From the NCBI GenBank assembly GCA_017882455.1, contig JADGPL010000022.1, forward strand, positions 1 through 53,931: a stretch of DNA of 53,931 nucleotides, in the 5' to 3' direction. The DNA comes from Solirubrobacteraceae bacterium. GTDB lineage: Bacteria > Actinomycetota > Thermoleophilia > Solirubrobacterales > Solirubrobacteraceae. Shown piece by piece: positions 7,616-16,148 of this stretch. Below the pieces are notes generated by a model. The model was not told the DNA's origin. It searched no databases and saw nothing but the letters and a program-made list of their open reading frames with translations. Numbering within the stretch: position 1 is the stretch's first letter; the number at the start of each line of letters is the position of its first letter. The translations under genes were made by a program, and so were the position numbers.

Positions 7616-9214
7616 ATGCCGGACTCTTTGACGACCGCTTCCTCCTCCCCGACATCGTTGCGGGCGTGGCAATCCCGCGCGCTCGACCGTCTCGCCGACT
7701 GGCGCGAGGGCCCGTTCCTGATCTCAGCCGCCCCCGGCGCCGGCAAGACCCGCCCTGCGCTCGAGCTCGCCAGAGACCTGCTCGCGCGGGGCACTGCCAG
7801 GCGCGTGGCGGTGCTCTGCCCAACGACGCCCCTCACGCGCCAGTGGGCCGCCGCGGCGGCGATGGTGGGGGTGCAGCTGCAGCCGGATGCCCACGGTCCG
7901 AACCCACCACGCGACTTCGACGGGGTCGCGGTCACCTACGCCCGCGTCGCCAGCGACCCGGGTAGCTGGGCGGCGCAGGTCTCGCCGGACACGCTCGTGG
8001 TGGTCGACGAGGCGCACCACCTCGGCGAGGACCTGGCCTGGGGCATGAGCTTTCGACGTGCGTTTGGATCGGCGCCGCGCTGGCTGCTGCTCTCCGGGAC
8101 CCCCTTCCGCTCCGACGCCACTCCCATCCCGGGCGTGCGCTACGACGCCGACGGCCTTGTGGTCCCCGACGTCTCCTACACCTACGCCGAAGCCGTCGCC
8201 GACGGGATCTGTCGCCCGGTGGCCTTCGTCACCTTCGACGGGAGCCTCTCGTGGCGTAGCGGGGATGACGTGATCGAGTCCTCCTTCGAGACGATCCTCA
8301 CGGCGCGCGAGGCCAGCCGCCGCTATCGCACCGCGATCTCGACCGAGCTCCCCGACGGCCTGCCGCGTATCCTGCGCGAGGCCGACGCCAAGCTGCGCAC
8401 GCTGCGCGCCGGCGCTCACCGGGAAGCGGGCGGCCTGGCGGTCGCCGCCGACGCAACCCACGCCCGCCGGATCGCCAAGCTGCTGGGCGAGGTGACCGGA
8501 CGAGCGCCCGTGGTGGTGCTCCACACCGAGACACGCGCGGGGCGCAAGCTCGCGGACTTCCGCAGCTCGCGCGAGCCGTGGCTCGTGGCGGTCAACATGG
8601 TCTCAGAGGGCGTCGACATCCCTCGCCTACGTGTGGGCGTGTACGCCAGCGCCGCCAAGACGCCACTGATCTTCCGCCAGATCGTCGGGCGCTTCGTACG
8701 CACGATCCCCGGCCGGGGGGCGGAGCCCAGCTGGGTGTATCTACCGGCCGAGAAGACCCTGCGCACACACGCCTCCGAGGTCGAAGCGGAGCTGCGTCAT
8801 GCCCTGCGACGCGAGGAGCCGGCGGAGGGCTGGGAGGAGCGTCCCGAACGCCGCTCGAGCGAGCCATCCCCGAGCGCCGAGTTCGTGCCGCTGAGCGCCG
8901 AGTTCGCCGCACAGATGACCCTGTTCGGCCCGCCCCAGCCGGCTTCGTCCTCCGCCGCCCCAGCGGCGCCCGCGCCGGAGCCGGTGCCGATCGCGATGTT
9001 CGAGCGTCGCGCGGCACTGCGCCAGGAGCGAAGCCGGCTGGTCGCAGAGCTCCATCGCCGCGACGGCCAGAGCCACCGCGAGATCAACGCCTGGCTCAAC
9101 CGCGCGATCGGGCTCGAGCGCGTCGAGACCGCGAGCATCAAGCAGCTCGAGCGCTCGATCGAGCTGCTCGTCCGGGAGCTCGCGCGGGCAGTCCGGCGGA
9201 CCGCGACGCGATAG
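7616..9214 (+). CDS. SF2 DEAD/DEAH-box helicase
   Basis: The product is 532 residues from the ATG at 7616. The frame is open back to 7496, but the extra residues look non-coding. Motif I is SAAPGAGKTRPAL, II is VVDEAHH, III is LLSGTPF, V is VNMVSEGVDIPRL and VI is QIVGRFVRT, all in the order of a two-RecA-domain ATPase of the type III restriction/UvrB-like helicase branch. After about residue 430 comes a Pro/Ala-rich linker (PQPASSSAAPAAPAPEP). A charged helical tail then follows, with a RRDGQSHREINAWLNRAIG segment reminiscent of actinobacterial helicases linked to mobile or restriction loci. No methylase or nuclease neighbour is present, so it is probably a solitary nucleic-acid translocase; its substrate is unknown. 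Confidence 0.85.
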   Translation: MPDSLTTASSSPTSLRAWQSRALDRLADWREGPFLISAAPGAGKTRPALELARDLLARGTARRVAVLCPTTPLTRQWAAAAAMVGVQLQPDAHGPNPPRDFDGVAVTYARVASDPGSWAAQVSPDTLVVVDEAHHLGEDLAWGMSFRRAFGSAPRWLLLSGTPFRSDATPIPGVRYDADGLVVPDVSYTYAEAVADGICRPVAFVTFDGSLSWRSGDDVIESSFETILTAREASRRYRTAISTELPDGLPRILREADAKLRTLRAGAHREAGGLAVAADATHARRIAKLLGEVTGRAPVVVLHTETRAGRKLADFRSSREPWLVAVNMVSEGVDIPRLRVGVYASAAKTPLIFRQIVGRFVRTIPGRGAEPSWVYLPAEKTLRTHASEVEAELRHALRREEPAEGWEERPERRSSEPSPSAEFVPLSAEFAAQMTLFGPPQPASSSAAPAAPAPEPVPIAMFERRAALRQERSRLVAELHRRDGQSHREINAWLNRAIGLERVETASIKQLERSIELLVRELARAVRRTATR

Positions 9215-9237
9215 GTCCCGCAATGCGTAGTTTCCCA

Positions 9238-9251
9238 ACAGTCCGAACTGT
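9238..9251. promoter_or_regulatory. Small inverted repeat upstream of GGDEF-EAL gene
   Basis: ACAGT-CCGA-ACTGT forms a perfect 5-bp inverted repeat about 50 nt before the start at 9299. TCCGAACT occurs here and again as TCCGAACTAG just before the start. No Shine-Dalgarno sequence is visible before ATG 9299. The gene may therefore be leaderless or initiate on a short leader from this region, and the repeat could be an operator. Confidence 0.25.
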
Positions 9252-9298
9252 GGGGTTCTACTGTTCCGATAGCTGGACTACGGTCCGATCCGAACTAG

Positions 9299-11722
9299 AT
9301 GGCGGATCACCTCGAGATCGCTGCCGAGCCCATCGACGACGCGTTCCGCGCGACGCCCAGAGCGCGACGCCGACGCTCGCTGTTCGCCGCCGCGGTGGTT
9401 CTCCTCGTCGGTGTGGCGGTCTCGCTCGTCGGGGCCACCCTGTGGCGCTCGAGCGTCCAGACGCATGAAAGGCAGACATTTGACGCCACCACCGCCGATG
9501 TGACAGCGACGCTCGAGACGCAGCTGCGCCGCGACGTCGACTTCGCCTCAACCCTACGCGCCGTCCTCACGATGCAGCCGCACATGAGCCCCAGCCAGTT
9601 CGCCCGGTGGTTCGGCGAGATGCGGGGCGAGCAGCGGCTGGCCGGCGGCCTGGGCGCGACCGTCGTGGAGCACGTGCCAGCGAACGAGCTGAAAGTCTTT
9701 CTGGCGCGCCGCAACGCGGACCCTGCCTTCCGCGCGGTCGTGGGGGGCACCCCCCAGCCGCTGACGCTCACGGGCCGCGGGCCCTACTGCCTGATGCTCG
9801 CCACGGTGTCCACGCGGGGCGGGCTCACCCGGGAGATCGCGCGCGTATTGCAGGGCGACTGGTGCCGCCGAAGCTCTCCGATCGGAGCCTCACAAGGGCC
9901 CCTGTTGCGGGCGCAGACCGACACCGGTCAGGTCCTCGCGCTGCCGGTCAGCGCACAGGGCCTCAGAACGATCATCTTCCAGACCGCCTTCTACCGATCC
10001 GGCGCCCGCCTCGCGAGCGTCGCCCAACGCCGCGGCGCAATCACGGGCTGGGTGTTGAGCTCCTTCGACATCGACCCGCTCCTGCGCCTTGCGACAGGGG
10101 ACCACCCTGGTCTCACGGTGGCCCTCTTCCACAGCAACCCAGGTGACCGCGCTGAAGCGATCAGCCGAGTGGGCCCGGCGGTGCGCTCCGGCGGGCTCAC
10201 ACACACCGGGACGATCCAGATCGAAGGCCTGTGGACGATCGAGGTCTCGGGCAAGCCGATTGCCGCGGGGCTTTCCGCCGCTACACAGTTCCTGCTCGTG
10301 CTCGGCCTGGGCGCGCTGGTGAGCGTCCTGCTCGCGGCGCTGATCATGGTGCTCGCGCGCTCCCGCGAGCGGGCCTTGGGCATGGTCCACGAGAAGACCG
10401 GGCAACTTCGCCACCAGGCGATGCACGACGCCCTCACGGGGCTGCCCAACCGCGTCCTCGCGCTCGACCGTGCACAGCAGATGCTCGCCCGCGCACGCCG
10501 CCAGCAGCTTTCGATCGCTGTGCTGTACATCGATCTCGATGGCTTCAAGCACGTCAACGACACCTTCGGACATGCCGCCGGGGACGAACTGCTGCAGATC
10601 GTGGCCAAGAGACTGAGGACGGTCGTCAGAGAAGGCGACACCGCGGCCCGTCTCGGAGGCGACGAGTTCGTCATCCTGCTCGAGGGTGCGACGCTCGATG
10701 CCGGCCCCGAGATGGTCGCCGAACGCCTGATGGAAGTGCTGCGCCAGCCCTGTGACATGACCGACACGATCGGTCGGGAGCTGTCGGTAACCGCCAGCGT
10801 GGGTATCGCGGTCGGTATCCGCCCGAGCGCCGATGAGCTGCTACGCGACGCAGATCTCGCTCTGTATGAGGCCAAGGCGAGTGGTCGCAATCGCTTCCAG
10901 CTCTTCGCGTCGAGCATGCAGACCGCCTCTCGAGATCGCCTCACACTCGAGATGGACCTGGCTGAGGCGCTCGATCGCGAGCAGCTCTTCCTTCTCTACC
11001 AGCCCACATTCGATCTGCGCTCAGAGCGAGTGATCGGGGTGGAGGCTTTGATCCGCTGGCGCCACCCGACCCGCGGCGTGATCTCCCCCGAGGAGTTCGT
11101 GCCGATCGCCGAGGACTCCGGTCTGATCGTGCCGATCGGGCAGTGGGTGCTGCAGCGGGCCTGCAGGCAGGCAGCGACCTGGCACGCCCATGGCCACCAA
11201 GTCGGCATGTCGGTGAACGTGTCGGCGCGCCAGCTCGACGACGACGAGCTGATCGAGGAGGTCAAACGCGCGCTGGCAGAAAGCGGTCTTGACCCCAGTG
11301 CCCTCACGCTCGAGGTGACCGAGACGACGCTGATGCGCGACGCCGACGCCACCGCCACGCGTCTGGCGCGACTCAAGCAGCTCGGCGTTCGCATCGCCAT
11401 CGATGACTTCGGCACCGGCTACAGCTCGCTCGCCTACCTGCGCCAGTTTCCCGCGGACTCCCTGAAGATCGATCGCTCGTTCATCGACGGAATCGCGACC
11501 TCCAAGGAGTCGGCCGCCCTCGTCCACACACTGGTGCAGCTCGGCAAGGCCCTCCACATCGAAACGCTCGCCGAGGGAATCGAGGATCGAGCCCAGCTCC
11601 AGGCCCTACAGCACGAACACTGCGACCAGGGACAGGGGTTCCTCTTCTCACGGCCGCTCGACGTCGACGCGGTCGAGGCCTTCCTCGACACACACGAGCC
11701 CGCGTCCGTGCTCAGCGCGTAG
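9299..11722 (+). CDS. Membrane CHASE-like/GGDEF/EAL cyclic di-GMP protein
   Basis: The 807-residue protein has a first membrane helix at about 27-48 (LFAAAVVLLVGVAVSLVGA), a CHASE-like extracytoplasmic sensor of about 270 residues (TLETQLRRDVDFASTLRAVL...), and a second helix at about 325-350 (FLLVLGLGALVSVLLAALIM). GGDEF follows with an intact ARLGGDEFVIL signature and an upstream RxxD inhibitory site (REGD, five residues before GGDEF). The EAL domain has GVEALIRWRHP, LEVTETTLM, IAIDDFGTGYSSL and LKIDRSF, so both synthesis and hydrolysis look possible. A switch between the two driven by an external ligand is plausible. It follows the helicase by 84 bp and is convergent with the LPFTG gene across two hairpins. 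Confidence 0.92.
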   Translation: MADHLEIAAEPIDDAFRATPRARRRRSLFAAAVVLLVGVAVSLVGATLWRSSVQTHERQTFDATTADVTATLETQLRRDVDFASTLRAVLTMQPHMSPSQFARWFGEMRGEQRLAGGLGATVVEHVPANELKVFLARRNADPAFRAVVGGTPQPLTLTGRGPYCLMLATVSTRGGLTREIARVLQGDWCRRSSPIGASQGPLLRAQTDTGQVLALPVSAQGLRTIIFQTAFYRSGARLASVAQRRGAITGWVLSSFDIDPLLRLATGDHPGLTVALFHSNPGDRAEAISRVGPAVRSGGLTHTGTIQIEGLWTIEVSGKPIAAGLSAATQFLLVLGLGALVSVLLAALIMVLARSRERALGMVHEKTGQLRHQAMHDALTGLPNRVLALDRAQQMLARARRQQLSIAVLYIDLDGFKHVNDTFGHAAGDELLQIVAKRLRTVVREGDTAARLGGDEFVILLEGATLDAGPEMVAERLMEVLRQPCDMTDTIGRELSVTASVGIAVGIRPSADELLRDADLALYEAKASGRNRFQLFASSMQTASRDRLTLEMDLAEALDREQLFLLYQPTFDLRSERVIGVEALIRWRHPTRGVISPEEFVPIAEDSGLIVPIGQWVLQRACRQAATWHAHGHQVGMSVNVSARQLDDDELIEEVKRALAESGLDPSALTLEVTETTLMRDADATATRLARLKQLGVRIAIDDFGTGYSSLAYLRQFPADSLKIDRSFIDGIATSKESAALVHTLVQLGKALHIETLAEGIEDRAQLQALQHEHCDQGQGFLFSRPLDVDAVEAFLDTHEPASVLSA

Positions 11723-11779
11723 CGGCGAGATCGCCGCAACGGCAGAGAGACCGCGTGCCCGGGGGCAAGCGGCCTCTCT
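11722..11779. terminator. Two hairpins between convergent genes
   Basis: GCGGCGA-GA-TCGCCGC (11722-11737) and AGAGAGaCCGC...GCGGcCTCTCT (11744-11779, one A/C mismatch) lie in the 81-bp gap between the convergent GGDEF-EAL and LPFTG genes. They probably form a bidirectional terminator. Confidence 0.55.
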
Positions 11780-11803
11780 CGAGCCGAGTGATGCCGGTGA
11801 TGC

Positions 11804-12229
11804 TCAGTGTTCGCGGCGCTGGCGGCGCTGCACGACCACAATCGAGAACCCGGCGCCCATCAGGAGCAGCCCGGCGCCGACGCTCCAGCGCAGGTCGAAG
11901 CCCGTGAAGGGAAGCGTGCTCGCTTTCGTGGCTTCCGCCGTGGGGGCGGCCGTCGTCGACGACGGTTCGGTTTCTTTGCTCGTGGTTTTCGGCGTACTGG
12001 TTTCTTTAGAGGGCGAGGTCCCCGTGCTCGGTTTGTTGGGTTCCTGGTTGTAGCCCGATTTGGTTTCTTTGGCCCCAAAGGCCGTACCCGGCCCCACGAT
12101 GGCCATCGCAATCAAGAGCACCACCGGAAGAAGCGAAAGCCGGCGCAAGATACCGGCCGATCCCCTCCTCATCGGCGTTGCGGCTGCTGTCTGTGGCCTG
12201 CTCGAGGCCATGACATCGGTCCGAGTCAT
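11804..12229 (-). CDS. Small LPXTG-type (LPFTG) wall-anchored protein
   Basis: The 141-residue product starts at ATG 12229 after GGGAGG. A signal peptide (RRLSLLPVVLLIAMAIVGPGTAFG) is followed by a low-complexity Ser/Thr/Lys/Glu/Pro stretch (about residues 55-105). The C-terminal sorting signal has LPFTG at about 106-110, a hydrophobic span (VGAGLLLMGAGFSIVVV) and a positive tail (QRRQRREH). This is the complete layout of a sortase substrate, so it should be cut between Thr and Gly and attached to peptidoglycan. No recognisable adhesive domain exists; it may be a stalk or spacer, or an extensible surface peptide. No sortase gene is in the window. The upstream in-frame ATG at 12304 lacks a ribosome site. 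Confidence 0.8.
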   Translation of the reverse strand: MTRTDVMASSRPQTAAATPMRRGSAGILRRLSLLPVVLLIAMAIVGPGTAFGAKETKSGYNQEPNKPSTGTSPSKETSTPKTTSKETEPSSTTAAPTAEATKASTLPFTGFDLRWSVGAGLLLMGAGFSIVVVQRRQRREH

Positions 12230-12398
12230 GCCAACCTCCCATTGGTGGTGTGTTGAACGCTTATGTGGCAAAGCACCGTCTCTGGTTCGCCATCTGGAGG
12301 CCATAGCCTGCCTCCTGAGGATGAAGGTGTATCAGCTACGCCGGTCACAGCAACTTCTCAGGCCGGCTGTTCCCTGCCCGCAAACCGCCCAAACGCGC

Positions 12399-14039
12399 TC
12401 ATGAGAGCTGTACCCGCCCTTCGAGCGTCCCCTCGGCGAGCCGGCCGCGCAGGACCTTCTTGTCGAACTTGCCCACGCTGGTCTTGGGAATCTCGGCCAC
12501 GAACGCGAACTCGTCGGGGAGCCACCACTTGGCCACCTTGGGGCGCAGGTGCTCGATCAACGCTGCCGCGTCGGCGTCGGAGCCCTCGCGAAGCACCACG
12601 CAACAGAGCGGGCGCTCGGCCCAGCGCTCATCCGGCTTGGCGATCACCGCCGCCTCGACCACGTCCGGGTGCGACATCAGCTCGTTCTCGAGCTCCACCG
12701 AGGAGATCCACTCCCCGCCGGACTTGATCACGTCCTTGGCCCGGTCGGTGATCTGGACGAAGCCCTTCTCGTCCACCGCCGCGATGTCGCCCGTGCGCAA
12801 CCAGCCCGAGTCGAACTTGTCCTCGTCGTCTTCGCGGAAGTAGCCCGCCGCGATCCAGGGGCCGCGAACCTCGATCTCGCCCGTGGAGATCCCATCCCAG
12901 GGAACCTCCACGCCGTTGCCGTCGATCAGACGCAGCTCCACCCACGGCAGCGGGCGCCCCTGCTTGGCGCGGTCGTCCCAGTAGGCGTCGTCGTGCTCGC
13001 CCTCGCGTGGCCGCGCATAGGTGGCAACGGGACTCGTCTCGGTCATGCCCCATGCCTGGAAGATGCGCACGTCGTGGCGCTCCTCGAAGTCCTTCATGAG
13101 CTGACGCGGCACAGCCGAGCCACCGCAGGCCGCGTTGGTCAGTGAGGAGAGGTCGACCTCCGGATGCGCGTCGGCGTAGCGCAGGAGGTCGTTGAAGATC
13201 GTCGGCACGCACCCCATCAGCGTGGGCCGCTCGGCCGCGATCAGGCCGGCCAGCGGCTCGGCGCCGAGAAAGCGGTCAGGCATGATCAGGTCAGAGCCTG
13301 CGAGCGCCCCGCCGTACGGGAGCCCCCAGGCGTTGGCATGGAACATCGGCACCACGGACAGCACCCTGTCAGCGCGTGAGAGCCCGCTCCCGTCGGCCAT
13401 CAACGTGGCCGACGAGTGCAGGCTGATCGAGCGATGCGAGTAGAGCACTCCCTTGGGGTTGCCAGTGGTGCCGCTCGTGTAGCAGAGGGCGGCGGCCTGG
13501 CGCTCGTCCAGCTCCGGGTAGTCGAAGCTTCCATCGCCGGCGTCCTCGAGCAGCTCCTCGTAGCGAAGCGCGCCCGGGAGTCCTCCGGCATCCCCGTCGC
13601 CCATGATCACGTAGTGCTCGACGCTCTCGAAGCTGCCCGCCAGCGGCTCGAGCACCGGCACGAGCGAGTCATCCACGAAGATGACCTTGTCCTCGGCGTG
13701 GTTGACGATGTATGTGAGCTGCTCTGCAAACAGCCGCACGTTCAAGGTGTGCAGAACGGCCCCCACGCAGGGCACCCCCACGTAGAGCTCGAAGTGGCGC
13801 TGGTTGTTCCAGGCAAAGCTCGCCACGCGGTCGCCCTGCTCGACGCCGAGCGCCGCGAGCGCCCGCGCCAGCCGATCGATGCGCTTGGTCAGCTCCGGGT
13901 GCTCGATACGGGAAACCGACCCGTCGTCGAGCAACGTCACCAGCTCTGAGCCGTGGTTGCAGTCGCGCATGCGTCTGCGAATGTGGTTCAGCGTCAACGG
14001 GAAATCGTCCTGCATCAGGCCCTGCAGCATCTGCGTCAT
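12399..14039 (-). CDS. Long-chain acyl-CoA ligase (AMP-binding, FadD-like)
   Basis: This 546-residue enzyme activates a carboxylic acid with ATP and CoA. The P-loop signature is CYTSGTTGNPKGVLYSHRS (about 182-200). Other adenylation motifs are QAWGMTETSP, GEIEVRGPWIAAGYF, WLRTGDIAAVDEKGF and the hinge ITDRAKDVIKSGGEWISS. The C-terminal catalytic lysine lies in PKTSVGKFDKKVLR. Length and motifs match medium/long-chain fatty acyl-CoA synthetases. Its start overlaps the stop of the preceding glycosyltransferase by 4 bp (ATGA), so the two are translationally coupled, an unusual pairing. Substrate chain length cannot be told. Confidence 0.92.
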   Translation of the reverse strand: MTQMLQGLMQDDFPLTLNHIRRRMRDCNHGSELVTLLDDGSVSRIEHPELTKRIDRLARALAALGVEQGDRVASFAWNNQRHFELYVGVPCVGAVLHTLNVRLFAEQLTYIVNHAEDKVIFVDDSLVPVLEPLAGSFESVEHYVIMGDGDAGGLPGALRYEELLEDAGDGSFDYPELDERQAAALCYTSGTTGNPKGVLYSHRSISLHSSATLMADGSGLSRADRVLSVVPMFHANAWGLPYGGALAGSDLIMPDRFLGAEPLAGLIAAERPTLMGCVPTIFNDLLRYADAHPEVDLSSLTNAACGGSAVPRQLMKDFEERHDVRIFQAWGMTETSPVATYARPREGEHDDAYWDDRAKQGRPLPWVELRLIDGNGVEVPWDGISTGEIEVRGPWIAAGYFREDDEDKFDSGWLRTGDIAAVDEKGFVQITDRAKDVIKSGGEWISSVELENELMSHPDVVEAAVIAKPDERWAERPLCCVVLREGSDADAAALIEHLRPKVAKWWLPDEFAFVAEIPKTSVGKFDKKVLRGRLAEGTLEGRVQLS

Positions 14040-15259
14040 CCCCTCCGGGCTCCCTCTCGCGCGGTCAACTGGCCGAGCTCATCGTAAATCCCTCGCGTAC
14101 GCATCGCGATGTCGTCCCAGTCGAAGCTCAACACGTGCTCGGAGGCTTCTGTCACGAGCCGGTCGCGCAGCCCGTCATCGACGAGCAGCCGTTCGATCAT
14201 GATCCCGAGGTGCTCCGGATCCCCTCCGTTGAAGCGCAGCCCGACACGCTCGCCCACCGGCACCACCTCTCGCAGCCCACCCGTGTCGGCCACGATGCAG
14301 GGACAGCCCGAAGCCATCGCCTCCAACGCGACCAGGCCGAACGGCTCGTAGATCGACGGAACAACGCACAGGTCGGCTATCCGGTAGAGGGAGTGCAGCA
14401 CGTCATCGCCGATCCAGCCCACGAATGTCCCGTGCTCGTGCAGCCCCAAGCGCTCGGCCTGTGCCTTCAGCTCGGCCTCGTGAGTGCCGCTGCCGGCCAC
14501 CAGGAAGCGCACGTCGCCGACGCGCTCGATCACCCCCGGCAACGCCTCCAACGCCAGTTGAAAGCCCTTCTCGTAGACCAGGCGACCGACCAGCAGGACG
14601 AGCTTCTCCCGCGGCCCGGCGAACTCACGCCGCAGCGCCTGCAGATCGCCCGTGGGACGCAGTTCGCTCGGGTCCACGCCGTTCGGGATCACAGCCACCC
14701 GGCGCTCGTCGATGTCGAAGATGTCGGCCACGTGACCGCGCATGTAGTAGGAGCACACGATCACGGCATCGGCTCGACGAGCCATCCAACGCTCGACAGA
14801 GTGGATGTGAGACTGGGGCGGGTCGGCCACCCAGCCCTGGTGGCGACCATGCTCGGTGGCGTGGATGGTGGTTATGTAGGGAACCTTCAGCCGGTCGGCC
14901 AGCTGAGCGGCGGCGCGGGCGACCAGCCAGTCGTGCCCATGGATCAGGTCGTAGCTGTGTTCATTCGCGAGCGTCTCCCCGGCCGCCAGCATGTCCTCGT
15001 TCATCTGCTCCACCCATGCCACGAACCGGTCGAGGTCGCGGGGCCAGCCGGGCTCGCGCACGCGGTGAACGTTGACCCCGGCGATCTCCTGGGGGCCGCA
15101 ACGGCCGACCTCGGCGCTCGAGCCCACGCCGCGCGTGAGCACGTCCACCGCCACACCCTGGCGGACCAGCGCCTCGGCGAGCTTACGCACGTGCCGCGCC
15201 AGACCGCCCTCGATCACCGGCGGATACTCCCAGGAGAGAATCAGCACGCGGTCGCTCAT
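14036..15259 (-). CDS. GT4-family glycosyltransferase (glycogen synthase-like)
   Basis: The 407-residue enzyme starts at ATG 15259 (RVLILSWEYPPVIEGGLARHV), the N-terminal donor/acceptor loop with its Gly-Gly typical of GT4 and actinobacterial glycogen-synthase-type enzymes. HGHDWLVA and TTIHATEHGRH lie in the N-domain. The retaining-transferase EX7E signature is in EPFGLVALEAMASG (about residues 305-318), and AVIPNGVD is the nucleotide-sugar loop. It should add a hexose from a nucleotide sugar in the cytoplasm, perhaps to make alpha-glucan or a glycolipid. It is coupled to the acyl-CoA ligase downstream. A TTGACA hexamer is visible upstream on the minus strand near 15305-15310. An upstream in-frame start at 15310 is less likely. 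Confidence 0.85.
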   Translation of the reverse strand: MSDRVLILSWEYPPVIEGGLARHVRKLAEALVRQGVAVDVLTRGVGSSAEVGRCGPQEIAGVNVHRVREPGWPRDLDRFVAWVEQMNEDMLAAGETLANEHSYDLIHGHDWLVARAAAQLADRLKVPYITTIHATEHGRHQGWVADPPQSHIHSVERWMARRADAVIVCSYYMRGHVADIFDIDERRVAVIPNGVDPSELRPTGDLQALRREFAGPREKLVLLVGRLVYEKGFQLALEALPGVIERVGDVRFLVAGSGTHEAELKAQAERLGLHEHGTFVGWIGDDVLHSLYRIADLCVVPSIYEPFGLVALEAMASGCPCIVADTGGLREVVPVGERVGLRFNGGDPEHLGIMIERLLVDDGLRDRLVTEASEHVLSFDWDDIAMRTRGIYDELGQLTAREGARRG

Positions 15260-15313
15260 TCCCAGGACCCTATATGCCCTAGCCAGAACATCCGGCGTCG
15301 TGGATGTCAACTC

Positions 15314-15339
15314 GCAGGTCCGCCTGCAGGCGGACCTGC
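15314..15339. repeat. Perfect 26-bp palindrome
   Basis: GCAGGTCCGCCTG is followed immediately by its exact reverse complement, giving 13+13 bp with no mismatch. As RNA it forms an 11-bp stem with a TGCA loop. It lies between the end of the wHTH gene (15350) and the start of the GT4 gene (15259), both minus strand. It could end the first transcript or be an operator for the second. No T-tract follows on either strand. Confidence 0.7.
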
Positions 15340-15349
15340 CGCCGTGCGC

Positions 15350-15610
15350 TCAGACCGCGATCAGCCCGAGCTCATCGAGGCGGCGGGCGGCGCGAGACGC
15401 CGACACCCGCGGTTGCATGGCCGACAGTACGCCATCCTCGTGCAGTGCCCGCACGGCCGCTTCGACCTCGGCGGCGTCTGCGTCGAGCTCGAAGCCGAGC
15501 TCCTCGCAGGTCATGCCGTCCGGGCCATCGGCGCCCAACAGCGCGAGGACGACCGCCCGCTGCAGTCCCCGGCCACCGCCGGCGCGCGATCTGCTGGCCT
15601 GCTCGTGCAT
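15350..15610 (-). CDS. Small winged-helix-like DNA-binding protein
   Basis: From ATG 15610 the product is 86 residues. After a basic N-terminus (HEQASRSRAGGGRG) it shows a helix (LQRAVVLALLGAD), a turn, a second and third helix (TCEELGFELDADAAEVEAAVRALHEDGVL) and a final segment (QPRVSASRAARRLDELGLI). That is the order of a winged helix resembling MarR/ArsR-type or scaffold HTHs. There is no ligand domain, so it may be a small repressor. It is followed by the 26-bp palindrome, a candidate target. The upstream extension to 15739 looks non-coding. Function is inferred from fold alone. Confidence 0.55.
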   Translation of the reverse strand: MHEQASRSRAGGGRGLQRAVVLALLGADGPDGMTCEELGFELDADAAEVEAAVRALHEDGVLSAMQPRVSASRAARRLDELGLIAV

Positions 15611-15772
15611 GGGCGCCACTCCCTCTCGTCCCGGTGGCCCCGCTCGGGCCGCGGCCGGCCACCTTCTTGCCAGTGTGCCCGAGCCTACACCTCGACTCGA
15701 GCTGGCCGGCGCCCAGGAGGCGGCCAGCGTCTCCCCCACCTCCCGCGTGGCGAGCTGTGAGCGCAGGCAGGC

Positions 15773-16072
15773 TCAGGCCGACGGGCTGTCCCGCCCCAGG
15801 GTGAGATCGATCTCGAGCTGGCGCGGGGAGGGACGCAGCGGCTCGCTGGTCGGGCGCGGGCGTCCGCGCTTGGCCCAGTGACCGACCACCTCGCGGCTGC
15901 GGCAGCTGTAGTAGTTGATCCGCCGATCGGTCGGCTGCAGCGCCAGTCCGCCCGGCGCCTGACCGGTGACCACGGCGTGGAAGCGTCGGCCCTTGTGATC
16001 GACCTCGACGATGTCTCCCGCCTGGATGCCCCCGAGTCGCATTTGCCCCACGCACTCCAGCAGATCGCTCAC
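15773..16072 (-). CDS. Conserved small protein of unknown function
   Basis: A GTG at 16072 preceded by AGGAG eight nt upstream gives 99 residues (VSDLLECVGQMRLGGIQAGDIVEVDHKGRRFHAVVTG...). The middle reads like a small beta barrel: AGDIVEVDHKGRRFHAVV strands, then LALQPTDRRINYYSCRSREVVGHWAKRG. The C-terminus is basic. The spacing of Tyr-Ser-Cys and the barrel suggest nucleic-acid or ligand binding, but I do not recognise a family. It is divergent from the NYN-domain gene, with starts 76 bp apart, so the two may share a regulatory region. Confidence 0.6.
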   Translation of the reverse strand: MSDLLECVGQMRLGGIQAGDIVEVDHKGRRFHAVVTGQAPGGLALQPTDRRINYYSCRSREVVGHWAKRGRPRPTSEPLRPSPRQLEIDLTLGRDSPSA

Positions 16073-16148
16073 ACGAGGCGGACTCCTGCGGGCCGAGCCC
16101 AGGCTCTGCACGACGGACAGGCACAGTCAGGACGTAGGCTTGGTCGCG

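Noticed and set aside
12230-12398. Possible riboswitch in the LPFTG leader
   Set aside because: I compared it with the ydaO and c-di-GMP consensus patterns by eye. No conserved core was found; only an ordinary GC-rich leader.
14135-15760. 541-residue plus-strand frame
   Set aside because: It is the complement of the GT4 and wHTH genes. No motif or start signal supports it.
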